Assembly: GCA_031216915.1 (NCBI GenBank)
Contig: CM062294.1
Coordinates: forward strand, 32,441,128 to 32,505,127
Origin: Pictodentalium vernedei
Taxonomy: Eukaryota > Mollusca > Scaphopoda > Dentaliida > Dentaliidae
Reading direction: 5' to 3'
DNA length: 64,000 bases
Part shown: positions 42,315 through 53,884 of the stretch, piece after piece
How positions within the stretch are numbered: position 1 is the first letter of the stretch
Layout: every line of letters begins with the position of its first letter
Made by a program: the position numbers and the translations under genes
Notes under the pieces: model-generated
Databases searched by the model: none
What the model saw: only the letters and a program-made list of their open reading frames with translations
Told to the model about the DNA's origin: nothing

Positions 42315-42655
42315 TATTTATTTATTTATTGGGGTTTAACAACACTTTCAACAGCCAGGGTTAGCTTTTGTCTGACAGTTTTATGGGTGGAGGAAGCTGG
42401 AGTACCCAATGAGAACCAGCAAGCAACAGTGAACAACTGTCAGACTCCCCAATGTACTAACTCCACCCAACCAAGGTTAGTATTGGTTGAAGAGAAGTGC
42501 ATCATCGACGTGCTGTACGCCTTAGTATGCAATGCCAACTTCCCCAATGTGGGCAATCTGGAGTAAGTGTCTTGCCCAAGGACACAACACGGTTCCCAAA
42601 TGTGGGATTCGGACCAAGGACCTCTCAGCTTGTAGCCTGCATCTCTACCTACAGC
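42315..42655 (-). mobile_element. tRNA-type SINE, minus strand, diverged
   Basis: Reverse complement of the SINE body: TATTTATTTATTGGGG (tail), TGGGTGGAGGAAGCTGGAGTACC, TGTCTTGCCCAAGGACACAAC, then a degraded head (GGATTCGGACC, the B box, at about 42606-42616). It lies 70 bp after exon 4. Its head end abuts the minisatellite at 42656. Confidence 0.8.
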
Positions 42656-45012
42656 CACAGATAAACAGATGACAATACAGATATAATACAAACAAGTAAC
42701 AGTACAGATACAATACAGACAAACAGGTAACAGTACAGATATAATACAAACAAGTAACAGTACAGATACAATACAGACAAACAGGTAACAGCACAGATAT
42801 AATACAAACAGGTAACAGTACAGATATAATACAAACAGATACAATACAGACAAACAGGTAACAGTACATTCATAATACAAACAGGTAACAGTACAGATAT
42901 AATACAAACAGGTAACAGTACAGATACAATACAGACAAACAGGTAACAGTACAGATACAATACAGACAAACAGGTAACAGTACAGATACAATACAGACAA
43001 ACAGGTAACAGTACAGATGCAATACAGACAGACAGGTAACAGTACGGCTATAATACAAACAGATAACACTATAGGTATACAGGTTACAGTATAGATATAA
43101 TACAAACAAACAGGTAACTACAGATATACGCTTTACAGTACAGATATATTACAGACAGTAGGGCTGCACAGTACAGGTATAATACAAACAGATAACAGTA
43201 CAGATGCAATACAGACAGACAGGTAACAGTACAGATACAATACAGACAAACAGGTAACAGTACAGATATAATACAGACAGGTAACAGTACAGATACAATA
43301 CAGACAAACAGGTAACAGTACAGATATAATACAGACAAATAGGTAACAGTACAGGTATAATACAAACAGATAACAGTACAGATGCAATACAGACAAACAG
43401 GTAACAGTACAGATACAATACAGACAAACAGGTAACAGTACAGATACAATACAGACAAACAGGTAACAGTACAGATGCAATACAGACAGACAGGTAACAG
43501 TACGGCTATAATACAAACAGATAACACTATAGGTATACAGGTTACAGTATAGATATAATACAAACAAACAGGTAACTACAGATATACGCTTTACAGTACA
43601 GATATATTACAGACAGTAGGGCTGCACAGTATTAAAAAAATACTGCGATATACCGGTATATCGTAGACCAGTTCAGAGGGTGAAAAACTTGAGCGATGTT
43701 CTGGGGAACTGAGTTCGTAAACAGTTGACAACACAGTTATATTTTGGGCAGTTAATTGAACAAAATTTACTGTACTCGTTACCTTATGTTCAGCTGAACC
43801 CAATATCTTTGAGAAAGCACTTTTTTTTCCAAAAGTGCACATAGTTATTTTATTTTGATTTAAAATCACATCACAGAGACAGCTCAGACATGAGGGAAAA
43901 CAAAGTGCCATGCCTTTCTGTTCGAAAAGAATATCCCACATTTGGCCACTGTAGCTAATTGTAGTGTTTATTTTCTCTTTGTTCATGAATATTAATTAAT
44001 ACAGCTGTTTTATGGAGCGTGAGCATTTTCCTCTCCATTGTTTGGTTCTTCTTATGACCTGTTGTATTTTAAGTTTTGATAGTTATGGTCAGTGGTGTGT
44101 TTGTGTTAGTAATTCATATCCATGTGACCGGCAATTATTAATGTCTGAATGCATTATTATTGCGCAAGCTTCCCTTTGTTTCTGTTTCTGTACCGTGTAT
44201 GTTCATACCCCCAAAACTTCACCTGATGTGACGCGTGGTTAACACAGTTCTTAAGGGGTTAAGATATAAATACTTTTATTTGAATTTATTATTATTTTTT
44301 TCTGGAATAACATCTGTTAAAAAATACTTGAAGTTACAAAAAGATAGTTAAGTTTTAGATTGCTGGTTGTCATTTTAAAACTGGGACGAAAAGTGACAGG
44401 GACATCCAACCCACGCCTTCATTTCCATTGAACATCTTATTAATATTATGAGAGTTGATGGAAATGTTGATCACCATGGCTTCAGGTTTTATCTGTTTTT
44501 GAGAGGAATAGAATAAATAAAACAAACACTCCCCATAATGATTTTGTGAGTAATTTTATTATCCACACGGGGAAACGTGAGAATACATACACAAATGTGT
44601 CAAAGTATTCATTCCCGGAATTCAATGCACTCCCGAAATATTCAACTTTCAGTTTCAGATTGCTGGTATGTGCATACTTGCTTGTAACTTACACAGCTCA
44701 AGTGCACTGCAAACTGTGTTTTCACTTGGTCGATTGAAGAGTGATTGACATGTCCTTTATCACAGGAGTTGTCGGTTTTTCCCTAATAATATGTTGACTT
44801 CAACTTCGATAATTTGATCCAATACCGTTTCTTACGATATACCTGTACTTTTAAAACAATACTGGTATTCATCCTGTATCATTCTCAATACCGGTAATTA
44901 CCGGTTACCGTGCAGCTCTAACAGACAGACAGGTAGTTGTACAGATATAATACAAACAGGTAACAGAACAGATATAATACAAACAGGTAACAGTATAGAT
45001 ATCATACAAAAA
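42656..45012. repeat. Minisatellite with 27- and 31-bp units, split by a hAT element
   Basis: Units are built from ACAGTACAGATACAATACAG plus ACAAACAGGTA (31 bp) or a shorter 27-bp version. The block 42656-43616 contains a higher-order duplication of 458 bp (marker AGTACGGCTA at 43041 and 43499). The array resumes at 44921-45012 after the hAT element. The many minus-strand open frames rich in Cys, Tyr, Leu and Val are by-products of the repeat. Confidence 0.9.
43617..44920. mobile_element. hAT-type nonautonomous element (1304 bp)
   Basis: Ends TAGGGCTGCAC and GTGCAGCTCTA with an 8-bp target duplication ACAGACAG (43609-43616, 44921-44928). Subterminal TACCGGTAT repeats are found at both ends (about 43655, 44870-44910). 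No transposase was recognised. Confidence 0.85.
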
Positions 45013-45087
45013 GAGAATTTGCTTCTAAAATGAATAACTGTGACAAATTTCTACTCTAGAATCCTCTCAGAAGGTCCAACCATAAGC

Positions 45088-45807
45088 TAGAGATGGGCAA
45101 TACACCGAAAAACCGAACCGATTCCGATATCATGGGGATACCGAAAAACCGAACCGAACCAACCTTTGAATACCGAATCCATCTGTATTTTCAGTTCCCC
45201 TACATTCGCTATTTATAAGGCCTTACTGAGGATTGATTGCAGTTGAAGTGTTCATTTTCATGAAAGCTTAATTAGTGACTGATTTTCTTTTTCAGTTTTG
45301 TTATGCCTTAATGGCCTGGGTAGTTAAACTGAATTCTCAATAGACTACGACCTGTACATGCCTAGCTTAGCAGTGATTTCTAGTCAAGTCTTGGCTGCCT
45401 TAACAGGCAGCCAAGACTTGGCTAGAAATCACTGACCAGATGATTTTTCTACTGTCATCAAGCCCACCTAAAGATGACATCTTCAGAACACACATTCTAA
45501 GATTACAGATGCCTCAAGCAGGCCTTGAAAGGTTAAGGCGTGTTTAGAACAAGTCACCAAATTACTGTAGATATGATTTGTATTGGCAAAAGCATGACAA
45601 TGTTGAGCTCATTAGCAGTGGCATGTGTAGCACTATGATAGAATGATACAAGAACAACTTATTCTGTATTTTTCTGACATGGATTCCCCTTTTGTACTAT
45701 CTGTGAATCTCAAGTCACAAACCGAATACCGAACCGATACCGCAGTATGCCCACAAAAAATACCGAAACCGATACCGAACTCAAAATTCCAATACCGCCC
45801 ATCTCTA
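45088..45807. mobile_element. hAT-type nonautonomous element (720 bp)
   Basis: Ends TAGAGATGGGC and GCGGTATT...GCCCATCTCTA, with an 8-bp duplication CCATAAGC (45080-45087, 45808-45815). Subterminal ACCGAACCGA and ACCGAAA motifs recur many times at both ends. It carries the hairpin 45371-45434, also found near 38945. No ORF of note. Confidence 0.88.
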
Positions 45808-45891
45808 CCATAAGCCTTATAGTGGCTCAAGGTCTGGCAGAAATTACCCCTTTTCTAGAAATAACCTTTAGTATTCTCAACGGAAGTGAGG

Positions 45892-46228
45892 TGGCTCAGT
45901 GGTAGACTGTTGGTCCCAAGTACGATCCCCGTCCGGGATGACCTGTGTTCTGTCCTTGGGCAAGGCACTTTATCCCAGTTGCCTACATGGGGGCACGATG
46001 ATGCCATGTTCTAAGGTGTATTGCACGTCAATGGTGCACATGTCTTCAACTGCTGTAACCCTGCTTGAGCGGAGCTTGAACAGAGTTAGAATGTTGAGGA
46101 GCTGACAGTTGCTCTTCAATGCTCATGGTTCTCTCCAGGTACTCCGGCTTCCTTCACCTGTAAAACTTTCACGGTCATGATTAGCCATTGTGCATAAGTA
46201 TGTGACCTTAAAAGCACCAATAAATAAG
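45892..46228 (+). mobile_element. tRNA-headed SINE, second subfamily
   Basis: The A box is clear (GTGGCTCAGTGGTAGACTG), the B box weak (ACGATCCCCG). Same body and tail as the other SINEs. A 13-bp target duplication, TAGTATTCTCAAC, lies at 45879-45891 and 46229-46241. The head differs from that at 38439, so at least two tRNA-like heads plus the 5S head share this body. Confidence 0.88.
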
Positions 46229-46244
46229 TAGTATTCTCAACAGT

Positions 46245-47660
46245 CATCTCCCTGTAAGAACTTGTGAGAGAGTGGAGAACATCTAGTTTCTCCCCAAAGC
46301 CTCCCCGAACCTCAACACGGGGATGTAGCTAGAGGAGGGGTGTCTCCCAACCCCACCCCACTCCCCAATTATCACCTAAAATTTCAAAAATGTAGATTCA
46401 AAAAGTTGGAAATTCATTAATATCAATTTAGTTTGCTCATGTCATATTTTTTTGGTCAGAGACAAAATGATTTTCCAATCTTCGATCAAATTCTTTGACT
46501 TTCCAACCAACAAAATTTTACGAAATTATGATCCGATTCTGTGACCAGTCCAGTTTTTCAAATTCATCTGACCAGGCTAAACAAGGCCTGCAGACCGACA
46601 GCTGGAAGGAGTAGGTATTTGCTGAATAGTTATCATTCAATAGTCCTTGTGTAGACTTGTCAGTGTAAGGGTAAACTTGTGGATCTACATGAGGAAACAT
46701 TTTTTTGTGGATAAAATGACTAGATTTAAGCCAGGGGGAAGCCTCAGAATTAATCTCTGATTTAAAAATTATAAAATCCCTTCATAAATACGACCTATAG
46801 ACTGTGCTAAAGGTTTTCAGGTTTTGTGCTCGGGCAGCCATCATGGTTGACTGATCGTGACCAAAAGGAGACATACTCATCTAGACATTATACTGAGTCA
46901 TCGTACCAATTTACAATGAAATCCATTCATAAATGCAACCTGTAGTCTGTGCTAAAGGTTTTCGGGTTTTGGGATCGGGCAGCCATCATGGCTGAATGAT
47001 CGCGACCAAAAGGGAACGTTCTCATCTAAACATTATCTGGAGTCATCCTACCATGTTATGATGAAATCCCTTCATAAATATGACCTGTAGACTATACTAA
47101 AGGTTTTCGGGGTTCGGGCCTCTGTACCGTCATAGTTGACCAATGACATTATATGGAGTCATCCTACAGATTGTGTCCAAATGAGGAAGTTCTCATCTAG
47201 ACATCATACGGAGTCATCCTACCAAGTTACAATGAAATTCCTCCGTATTAAATATGATTTGTATGTAGACTGCGCTAAAAGTTTTTGGGTTTCGGGCTTG
47301 GGCAGCCATCACAGTTAATACATCATGATGAAAGGGGGACATTCTCATCTATATATTATGCAGAGTTATCCTACCAAGTTACCATGAAATCCCTTCATAA
47401 AAACGACCTGTAGACTGTGCTAAAGTTTTTAAGGTTTTAGGCTATGGCAGCCACCACGGTTGACTGATCGCGATCAAAAGGGGATGTTCCCATCTAGACA
47501 TAAACTCAAACCTGCATCTGAAATTTTGTGATGATCAGACAAGAACTACGGGGTGTAGCTTGTGCTAAAGGAAAATGTGAACAGACTCACAGACTAACAG
47601 ACTTCCGCACGAGTGATGGCAATAGGTTATCTTGACTTTGTCAAGTTAAGCTAAAAATGA
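46245..47660. repeat. Imperfect tandem repeat of about 140-160 bp, five copies
   Basis: From about 46770 the phrases CCTTCATAAATACGACC, TGTGCTAAAGGTTTTC, GGCAGCCATCATGGTTGA and CATCTAGACATTAT recur five times to about 47560. 46245-46770 shows nothing clear. Non-coding. Confidence 0.7.
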
Positions 47661-47689
47661 GAATTTATTGCACAGATGTCAGTCCAAAT

Positions 47690-47945
47690 GTTTACTGACT
47701 TGGGCCAAACAAGAGAATGATTCTTGGCACCAATTCCAGCCTCTTCCTGGGAACTGCGCATGCACAAGTTCTAAAAGTATGGAGGGCCAGATAGGACTTT
47801 TAAATTTCGGTATTGCATGCAAATTTTGGGGATTGGTTCCAAATTTGTGGTTGGCCCTTGATAATATTGAGGTTGCATCAGCTCAGTCTGGGCCATTGGT
47901 AAGTATAAAAAATATACAAATTACTCTAAATTTATCATTTTTAAC
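47690..47945 (+). mobile_element. DIRS right-end remnant (element D)
   Basis: Right inverted repeat of the B subfamily (GGGCCAGATAGGAC, AAATTTTGGGGATTGG, then CTGGGCCATTGGTAAGTATA). It ends near 47942 in AAATTTATCATTTTTAACAC. No other DIRS sequence is attached, so it is a truncated or deleted copy. Confidence 0.8.
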
Positions 47946-48204
47946 ACATGCAGTGTTTACTGCTAACGTCGGCCTCCCCCACCCAGGTTCGACAATCTTT
48001 AATCTGTGTCAAAGGCTTTGAGTTGTACCATACTTTGGCAGTGGTTTTGAATCCAGCACAGGACTGTAGATAGCAGGGGTGAAAATCTGTTCGATTTTGC
48101 GAGAATCCAAATGGATTCTCGTAAATTTTGCTACGAGAATCCATTCACGATACCTTAAAAGATATTTGTTCCCAAACCAAGTTTTTTTTTTGTTGAGGTG
48201 GTTG

Positions 48205-48206
<2 letters not shown>

Positions 48207-48236
<30 letters not shown>
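48207..48236 (+). repeat. Run of 30 G
   Basis: Homopolymer in the hAT5-like element. The length may be unreliable in an assembly; such a run can form G-quadruplex structure. Confidence 0.9.
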
Positions 48237-48238
<2 letters not shown>

Positions 48239-49212
48239 TTTGACTTTTCTTCTTTTTGTTTTGATCCCAACTGTATGTGATAAACCATCATCACACCATT
48301 GACAAACCACCACATGTGCTATTAAAACATATATGTCAACAGTGTTATTATTTTAAACTTCATTCAAGGTAGATATACTATTTAGTAAATACTTTTGGTG
48401 AAATGTTACTGGATAAGGTTACCACCCCACCCCCAACCCCAGAAGGACTGTCAGTTTTACGTCCATCAAAGAGAAATGCACCTTGTACTCGAGCGCAATT
48501 CAGACTGGATGTCACTTTTTACATTTTTACACAGGCATATGCTCCGGCCGGCCATTTGATGAAAATAATTCTAAGAAAAAAAATAAACCCCCTCTCCTGC
48601 ATGTTTAAATATATAGAAGGGGGAGGGGAGGTTTTTTTCTCAACAAATGGGTTGGAGCAGGTGCTTGTGCTTATAATTTCGTCCCGCGCCTGTTAAGAAG
48701 GTGTCGGGTTGTTTTGCCCCAATACTTGTTTGACCCCCCTCCATCCCCCGCGAGTCATTTCACCCCAATTCCCGTTTGTCCAAGGTCATTTCGCCCTAAT
48801 CGCGGGGCGAAACGACTCGGGGCAAAGGGATATTGGGTTGACGGCACAGGAGCGTCAAGAATTATGCACAGAACTCGGAGTCATTTGACAAAATTTCAAT
48901 CCAAGCATACCGATATGCAAATGAGCGAAGTGACCTAACGTTTCAAACTGATAAAACATTACTCATTTTATCACTGTAGCGATTCATTTTCGCACAAAAC
49001 CTTGTTCGTGAAGCTGTATCAGATGTCTGGGTGATAGCATCATTATATTAAATAAATATATCCAGCAAAATGCAAAGAAATAAGAAAGGCGTATCACCAA
49101 ACAATGGCTTAGGTTGTATTTACATTTGGGAAAACCCACATGCTTTGAGTAGTCTCCCTTGATGTGCTGCCTTGTTTCTGTTTCTGTTTTAATGTAATTA
49201 AACAGCTGATTT

Positions 49213-50498
49213 CTCCTTGTCTTTCACTCCTGTTCCTGGAAACGTTTTGTTTTCAAAATGACAACATATCAAAATATTTCTTAATTCTCCCAGTATACTT
49301 TCCAGTATGTACTATTCTTTGGGTTTTTTTAAACAAATTTCTTACCACTACCGGGTAAACTGTTTGGCATTTGCGGACATCCGACGTCATCGCCATGTAT
49401 GTGTTGCTTGCCTAACTTAGTGTCAACTTAAGTTTGTGCTGAATTCTGTGGCTGTGGGCAGGTTCAAAGTCTCGAAAATATCAAACCAACCCCTGTACCT
49501 TTCCCACTCTTGTATATTACGCACCCCTGGGCTTATTCACTGGCCAGAAACCCTCATATCCGTTCATTTTCAGTCTTTGAAACAATACGCTTTTTTAATT
49601 TTTTAGTTCTCAATTTTTGTGCTACGCACGATGTTCATAGCAATAAAAAGGCCCAACGCGGGCCATTTTCGCCAACGCGGCGGTGCCTGAGAATCAGTTG
49701 ACTTTTTTTTAGGCCTAACGGCTTTATTGTTTAACCTTATCAGTCCATGCGAATCCATTCAAGATGGGTACGCGAATCCACTTGGATTCACGCAGGACTG
49801 ACTTGCGAGAATCTTTACGCGAATGGATTCGCGGATTCGCGTCGGATTTTCACCTCTCCTTGTCTTTCACTCCTGTTCCTGGAAACGTTTTGTTTTCAAA
49901 ATGACAACATATCAAAATATTTCTTAATTCTCCCAGTATACTTTCCAGTATGTATTATTCTTTGGGTTTTTTTAAACAAATTTCTTACCACTACCGGGTA
50001 AACTGTTTGGCATTTGCGGACATCCGACGTCATCGCCATGTATGTGTTGCTTGCCTAACTTAGTGTCAACTTAAGTTTGTGCTGAATTCTGTGGCTGTGG
50101 GCAGGTTCAAAGTCTCGAAAATATCAAACCAACCCCTGTACCTTTCCCACTCTTGTATATTACGCACCCCTGGGCTTATTCACTGGCCAGAAACCCTCAT
50201 ATCCGTTCATTTTCAGTCTTTGAAACAATATGCTTTTTTAATTTTTTAGTTCTCAATTTTTGTGTTACGCACGATGTTCATAGCAATAAAAAGGCCCAAC
50301 GCGGGCCATTTTCGCCAACGCGGCGGTGCCTGAGAATCAGTTGACTTTTTTTTAGGCTTAACGGCTTTATTGTTTAACCTTATCAGTCCATGCGAATCCA
50401 TTCAAGATGGGTACGCGAATCCACTTGGATTCACGCAGGACTGACTTGCGAGAATCTTTACGCGAATGGATTCGCGGATTCACATCGGATTTTCACCC
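49213..50498 (+). repeat. 643-bp tandem duplication, two copies
   Basis: 49213-49855 and 49856-50498 differ at only a handful of positions by eye (for example GTACTATTC vs GTATTATTC, ATACGC vs ATATGC). Both copies end in the GCGAATCC cluster that forms the element's right subterminal region, so the duplication includes that end. Confidence 0.93.
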
Positions 50499-50506
50499 CT
50501 GGATAG

Positions 50507-51042
50507 GAGCTATCAAATTTTTCTGAATTTTGTTGAAAAAACAGTTTCAGTGGCCATCTTAGATTTGGCATATAAATTATCAACAGTTTTATTAGCACAC
50601 TCTACGGGCTGCACCGATCTGTTTCAAATTTTATATGTAACTTTGGTATGATGCCTAGATGGGAGTTGATCAAATTTTTCTGCATTTTGTTGAAAAACAT
50701 GGCTGCCTCCAGCCATCTTGGATTTTACATATAAATTGTCAGCAATTCCATTAGTACACCCAATAGGCCACATCCCTCATCTGATTTTTTTCAGATTTCA
50801 TATGTAGCTTTGGTTTGATGTCTTTTCTATAGAAACTTGAGTGAGTGACCTGGCATTATAGGATCTTACTATTTAGTTCAGTCCCTTCTTGGACAAGTTG
50901 AGCTGCAGTGTCTTTGACATTTTCATTTTTTTTTAAATCTCCAAATCCATTTGTAAAGGATCAGTGGGTTTTTATCATGTGAGTGCTTCAAGCCTCTGGG
51001 AGCTTTTTGTATTATTTTTAGTTTTTTGTTTTATGTTTTCAG
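50507..51042. other. Intron 4, distal part
   Basis: Two imperfect copies (about 50510-50670 and 50671-50850) of a unit with ATCAAATTTTTCTGAATTTTG and GCCATCTT. 50885-50925 resembles 20808-20850 (GGACAAGTTGAGCT..AGTGTC.TTGACA). No gene. Confidence 0.5.
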
Positions 51043-51135
51043 GCAGTCAGTGTAACATCGGAGGGAGTAGAAAGTTTTGGAGGACATGGTTATTTGGAAG
51101 ACACAGGGATTCCTTTTATTTTCAGAGATGCACAG
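51043..51135 (+). CDS. AidB/ACDH-11-type acyl-CoA dehydrogenase, exon 5
   Basis: 93 nt, phase 0 at both ends, with acceptor TGTTTTCAG and donor GTATAT. Encodes [20 protein letters not shown], then [18 protein letters not shown]....R.FRDA is the acyl-CoA dehydrogenase signature near the FAD and subunit interface (EVLGGIGYCEESELPRLYRE in bacterial AidB). An Ile-Pro-Phe replaces the more usual Leu-Pro-Arg, consistent with the eukaryotic AidB-like branch. Confidence 0.92.
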
Positions 51136-51416
51136 GTATATTTATAGAATATCAAGGATATCTGCTGTTTTTGAGTTGGTACCAGAATGTTTTGATCTAA
51201 TAATGACCAACTATTGTTAAAATAATGCACATTTGTTCTTTGTGGCAGTCATTCATTCTATCGAGTTAAAATTAGAAATCATGTGTATTCAGATTTAGCG
51301 TTATTTTTTTCTGATCACTTTCGGGAAACTTCAAATTTTTTATTGTCAGATATAAGTAATTTTGATGTCTTACACTCTGCATACAGTGGTTTTTTACATG
51401 CTCTTTCACACACAAG
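51136..51416. other. Intron 5, proximal part
   Basis: No feature recognised. Confidence 0.4.
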
Positions 51417-51668
51417 CAGGCCTGGAAATTAGCAATCTGCCAATTTCAGAATGAGGTCCCCAGAGGGTGAATTTGCTGGTGCTATCCCATACAGTGAGCT
51501 AGAATCCCCTAATTATCCTCTGAGTACCTCTTTCTGTTTAGGCCTGAGCCCTTAATTCATATTGAGATTCACAGAGGGTAAATGTAGTAACACAGCAGGG
51601 TAGCATCACCAAATTCACCCTCTGGGGACCTCATTCTGCAGATGACAGCCTCCTTATATCCAGGCTTG
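51417..51668. mobile_element. Small hAT-type miniature element (252 bp)
   Basis: Ends CAGGCCTGGA and TCCAGGCTTG with an 8-bp duplication CACACAAG (51409-51416, 51669-51676). Inside is a 26-bp perfect inverted repeat (about 51450-51475 and 51611-51636, core AGGTCCCCAGAGGGTGAAT). Confidence 0.88.
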
Positions 51669-51716
51669 CACACAAGCAAAATCTGAGAGTCAATAATTTT
51701 ATCATATTAACAGCTT

Positions 51717-51943
51717 GAGACCCACAAAGTAGATCTTCAGTTTCTCAGGCCAATTTTTGTAAAATTGCATGTGGACAGGTGGTTTTTTATTTTATTTTTT
51801 ATTTTTGAAATGATATCTTTGCCATCAAAAGTTTATATTGTTGGCTTGTTTTATCTTTTAAATCTCATAATGTACAGAAGAAAAGCATATGTGGTGGTGT
51901 ATTTCTTACCTTGAGTGCAAGAAGGCTTCGCAATGCTAAAGCA
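51717..51943 (+). mobile_element. Hairpin miniature element, GGCCACACAAAG family, copy 5 (half)
   Basis: Only the left half is present (CCACAAAGTAGATC to GGCTTCGCAATGCTAAAGCAC); the sequence breaks at the hairpin tip and continues as DIRS sequence. The break at the palindrome centre suggests a deletion or recombination there. Confidence 0.7.
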
Positions 51944-52350
51944 CAATCTGCCACACTCCTGTCCGGCTCAATGTGATTGTTGACTCTCTGTCCAAACATG
52001 GATGTATTGTCCCAACAAAATGGACTCTCCAGCTTTCAGTAACCTGTGGGAATGTACCATGATAGATCTTTTTGCAACAAGATGGAACAAACAGCTCCAG
52101 ACATTCATCTCTCCTTGGATCCATTAGCCTTTGCAGTAGACATTTGGTCAGTCTCTAGGAACAGAGTCCTCGGCTGTGAAGTTCCCCCGACTCTTAATTC
52201 TTCAGGTTCTTCAGAAAATCAAACAAGTAAATTACAACATCATTCTGGTAGCCCCTCTGTCTTCTCCGAGGTCATGAGACAACCTGCCCAGAACTCTGTT
52301 ACTCAACATTCTTCATTGTTTGCCTCTGTGGAAGGACCTTCTGTTTCAAG

Positions 52351-52926
52351 TAGTGCTCAAACGACTTGTGAATTCCAAAGTCGACTAGTCAATACCCAAA
52401 AGTCAAGTCGACTTCGACTAGTCATTGGTGATAACCTGTCTCCTTATAACAGTGTTGGTGTTCCGGTAGAGTGCTGAAGGTCCAAATTTGGCTTCACTTG
52501 GGCATTCATATACAGCAACTTACTGGAACATTATTCTGTTAATGTGCTTCTAATTATGCTAAGAGTGAAATTATATAGTCTTATTTAATTTGTCTTGTTG
52601 CGATTTATGGGAGAGTGCCTATAGGCACTCTCCCATAAATTGCAACATGGCAAATTAATAACATATCCTGATAGCCCAAAATAATTCAGCACTCTAATAG
52701 TACCAGTTAAAACAAACTACTGTCACTACTAATAGATGGCAATAGATGTATACATTGATTGCCCAATATTGCTGTTCAAACTGTCTGACAGTGGCACAGA
52801 AGGGATACTATTTACCTAAAAGCTTGAACTCCTCCAACTAGTCGACTGCACAATTGAGAGTCGACTACTGGTTTGCCCAGAGTCGACATCGACTAGTTGA
52901 CTAGTTGACTAATCGTTTGTGTACTA
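52351..52926. mobile_element. hAT-type element in DIRS-E (576 bp)
   Basis: Ends TAGTGCTCAAACGA and TCGTTTGTGTACTA, with an 8-bp duplication GTTTCAAG (52343-52350, 52927-52934). AGTCGACTAG motifs are repeated at both ends. A central perfect hairpin at 52596-52648 (TTTATGGGAGAGTGCC arms) is shared with 59961-60023. Confidence 0.85.
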
Positions 52927-53334
52927 GTTTCAAGGCAAAACTTGAAAACTTAGCAATCCAGCGGTTCTCAAGCTTCATGTGTTCCTGTTGCCATGTCCTT
53001 CCTCAAATGTAAACATTTTTCCAGAAGAGCAATGGACTGTATTTCTGCTTCAAGGATCACCTCATCTTCTTTAAACTATGCCGTGAAGTGGAGTGTTTCT
53101 TTGCTTGGTGCCAAGACAAAGGTGTAAATTATCTTCATTCTTCAATTCCTAACATTGCAGATTTTCTGGTTTTTCTTTTTGAAGTTAATAACTTCAGCCT
53201 ATTACAATCAGTGGATACCTTTTTATGTTGTCAGACACTTGTGCTCAAGAAGGCCATATTAATACAGGTTCGGATCAATCCTTGTCAAAGTTACTAAAGA
53301 ATTTTTCCGTAAAAAGGCCAAAAACTTGAAAGCT

Positions 53335-53636
53335 ACAGTTGAAACTAGAAGTCTGGTCACAGTTAGCGCAGAACATGCTCGCTAGTTACTGCGCTCCTTA
53401 CTGCAGTAAAAGGAAATAATCCACTGAAATACAGAAGGATGGTTTCGCAAAGTAATACAAAATATAAAGCTTATGCAAAGTTTCATCACATGGACCACTG
53501 GGTTGTACCCGGTGGTCCATGTGATGAAAGTTTGCGAGTATTTCTTGTGGTATTGACAGGGACTGGAGTGCACTTATCCAGCGCGCAATTTTTCCAGAAT
53601 AGTGCACAAGAGTGTGACAACTTCTAGTTACAATGT
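53335..53636. mobile_element. Miniature inverted-repeat element in the DIRS-E recombinase
   Basis: Ends resemble TGAAACTAGAAG and CTTCTAGTTACA, with a central hairpin at 53480-53530 (CATCACATGGACCAC arms). It interrupts the recombinase reading between the equivalents of 30775 and 30787 in element C. No clear target duplication. Confidence 0.65.
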
Positions 53637-53884
53637 AATTCCTAAGTGGAATCTGACCTGGGTATTGTTAAAACTACTAGAAGCTCCATTTGAACTTTTA
53701 GATTCTGTGGAGTTTAAGTTTCTGACATTTAAACGGTATTCTTGCTTGCCTTTGCTTCAGCTAAAAGAGTTTGCGAACTTCATGCTCTGTCTATTGAGGA
53801 TTTGCATTATCATAGTATGGGTAATTCTATTACCCTTTCTACTCAAGTAGGCTTTCTAGCTAAGAATCAGGCACCAGATAAATT

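Larger units (their letters stand above)
48074..50501. mobile_element. hAT5-like element with internal tandem duplication (2428 bp)
   Basis: Ends CAGGGGTGAAAATC and GATTTTCACCCCTG, flanked by GATAG on both sides (48069-48073, 50502-50506). Subterminal GCGAATCCA/TGGATTCGC motifs are clustered at both ends. It holds a 30-base G-run (48207-48236) and a 643-bp tandem duplication (49213-49855, 49856-50498). No transposase was recognised. Confidence 0.8.

Noticed and set aside
42440..43567. Minus-strand open frames rich in Cys, Tyr, Leu and Val resembling a membrane protein
   Set aside because: They translate the ACAGTACAGATACAATACAG minisatellite; the overlapping frames give rotated versions of the same repeat.
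50466..50651. Small ORF across the hAT5-like element border
   Set aside because: It starts in the transposon end and runs into degenerate intron repeats; no conserved feature.
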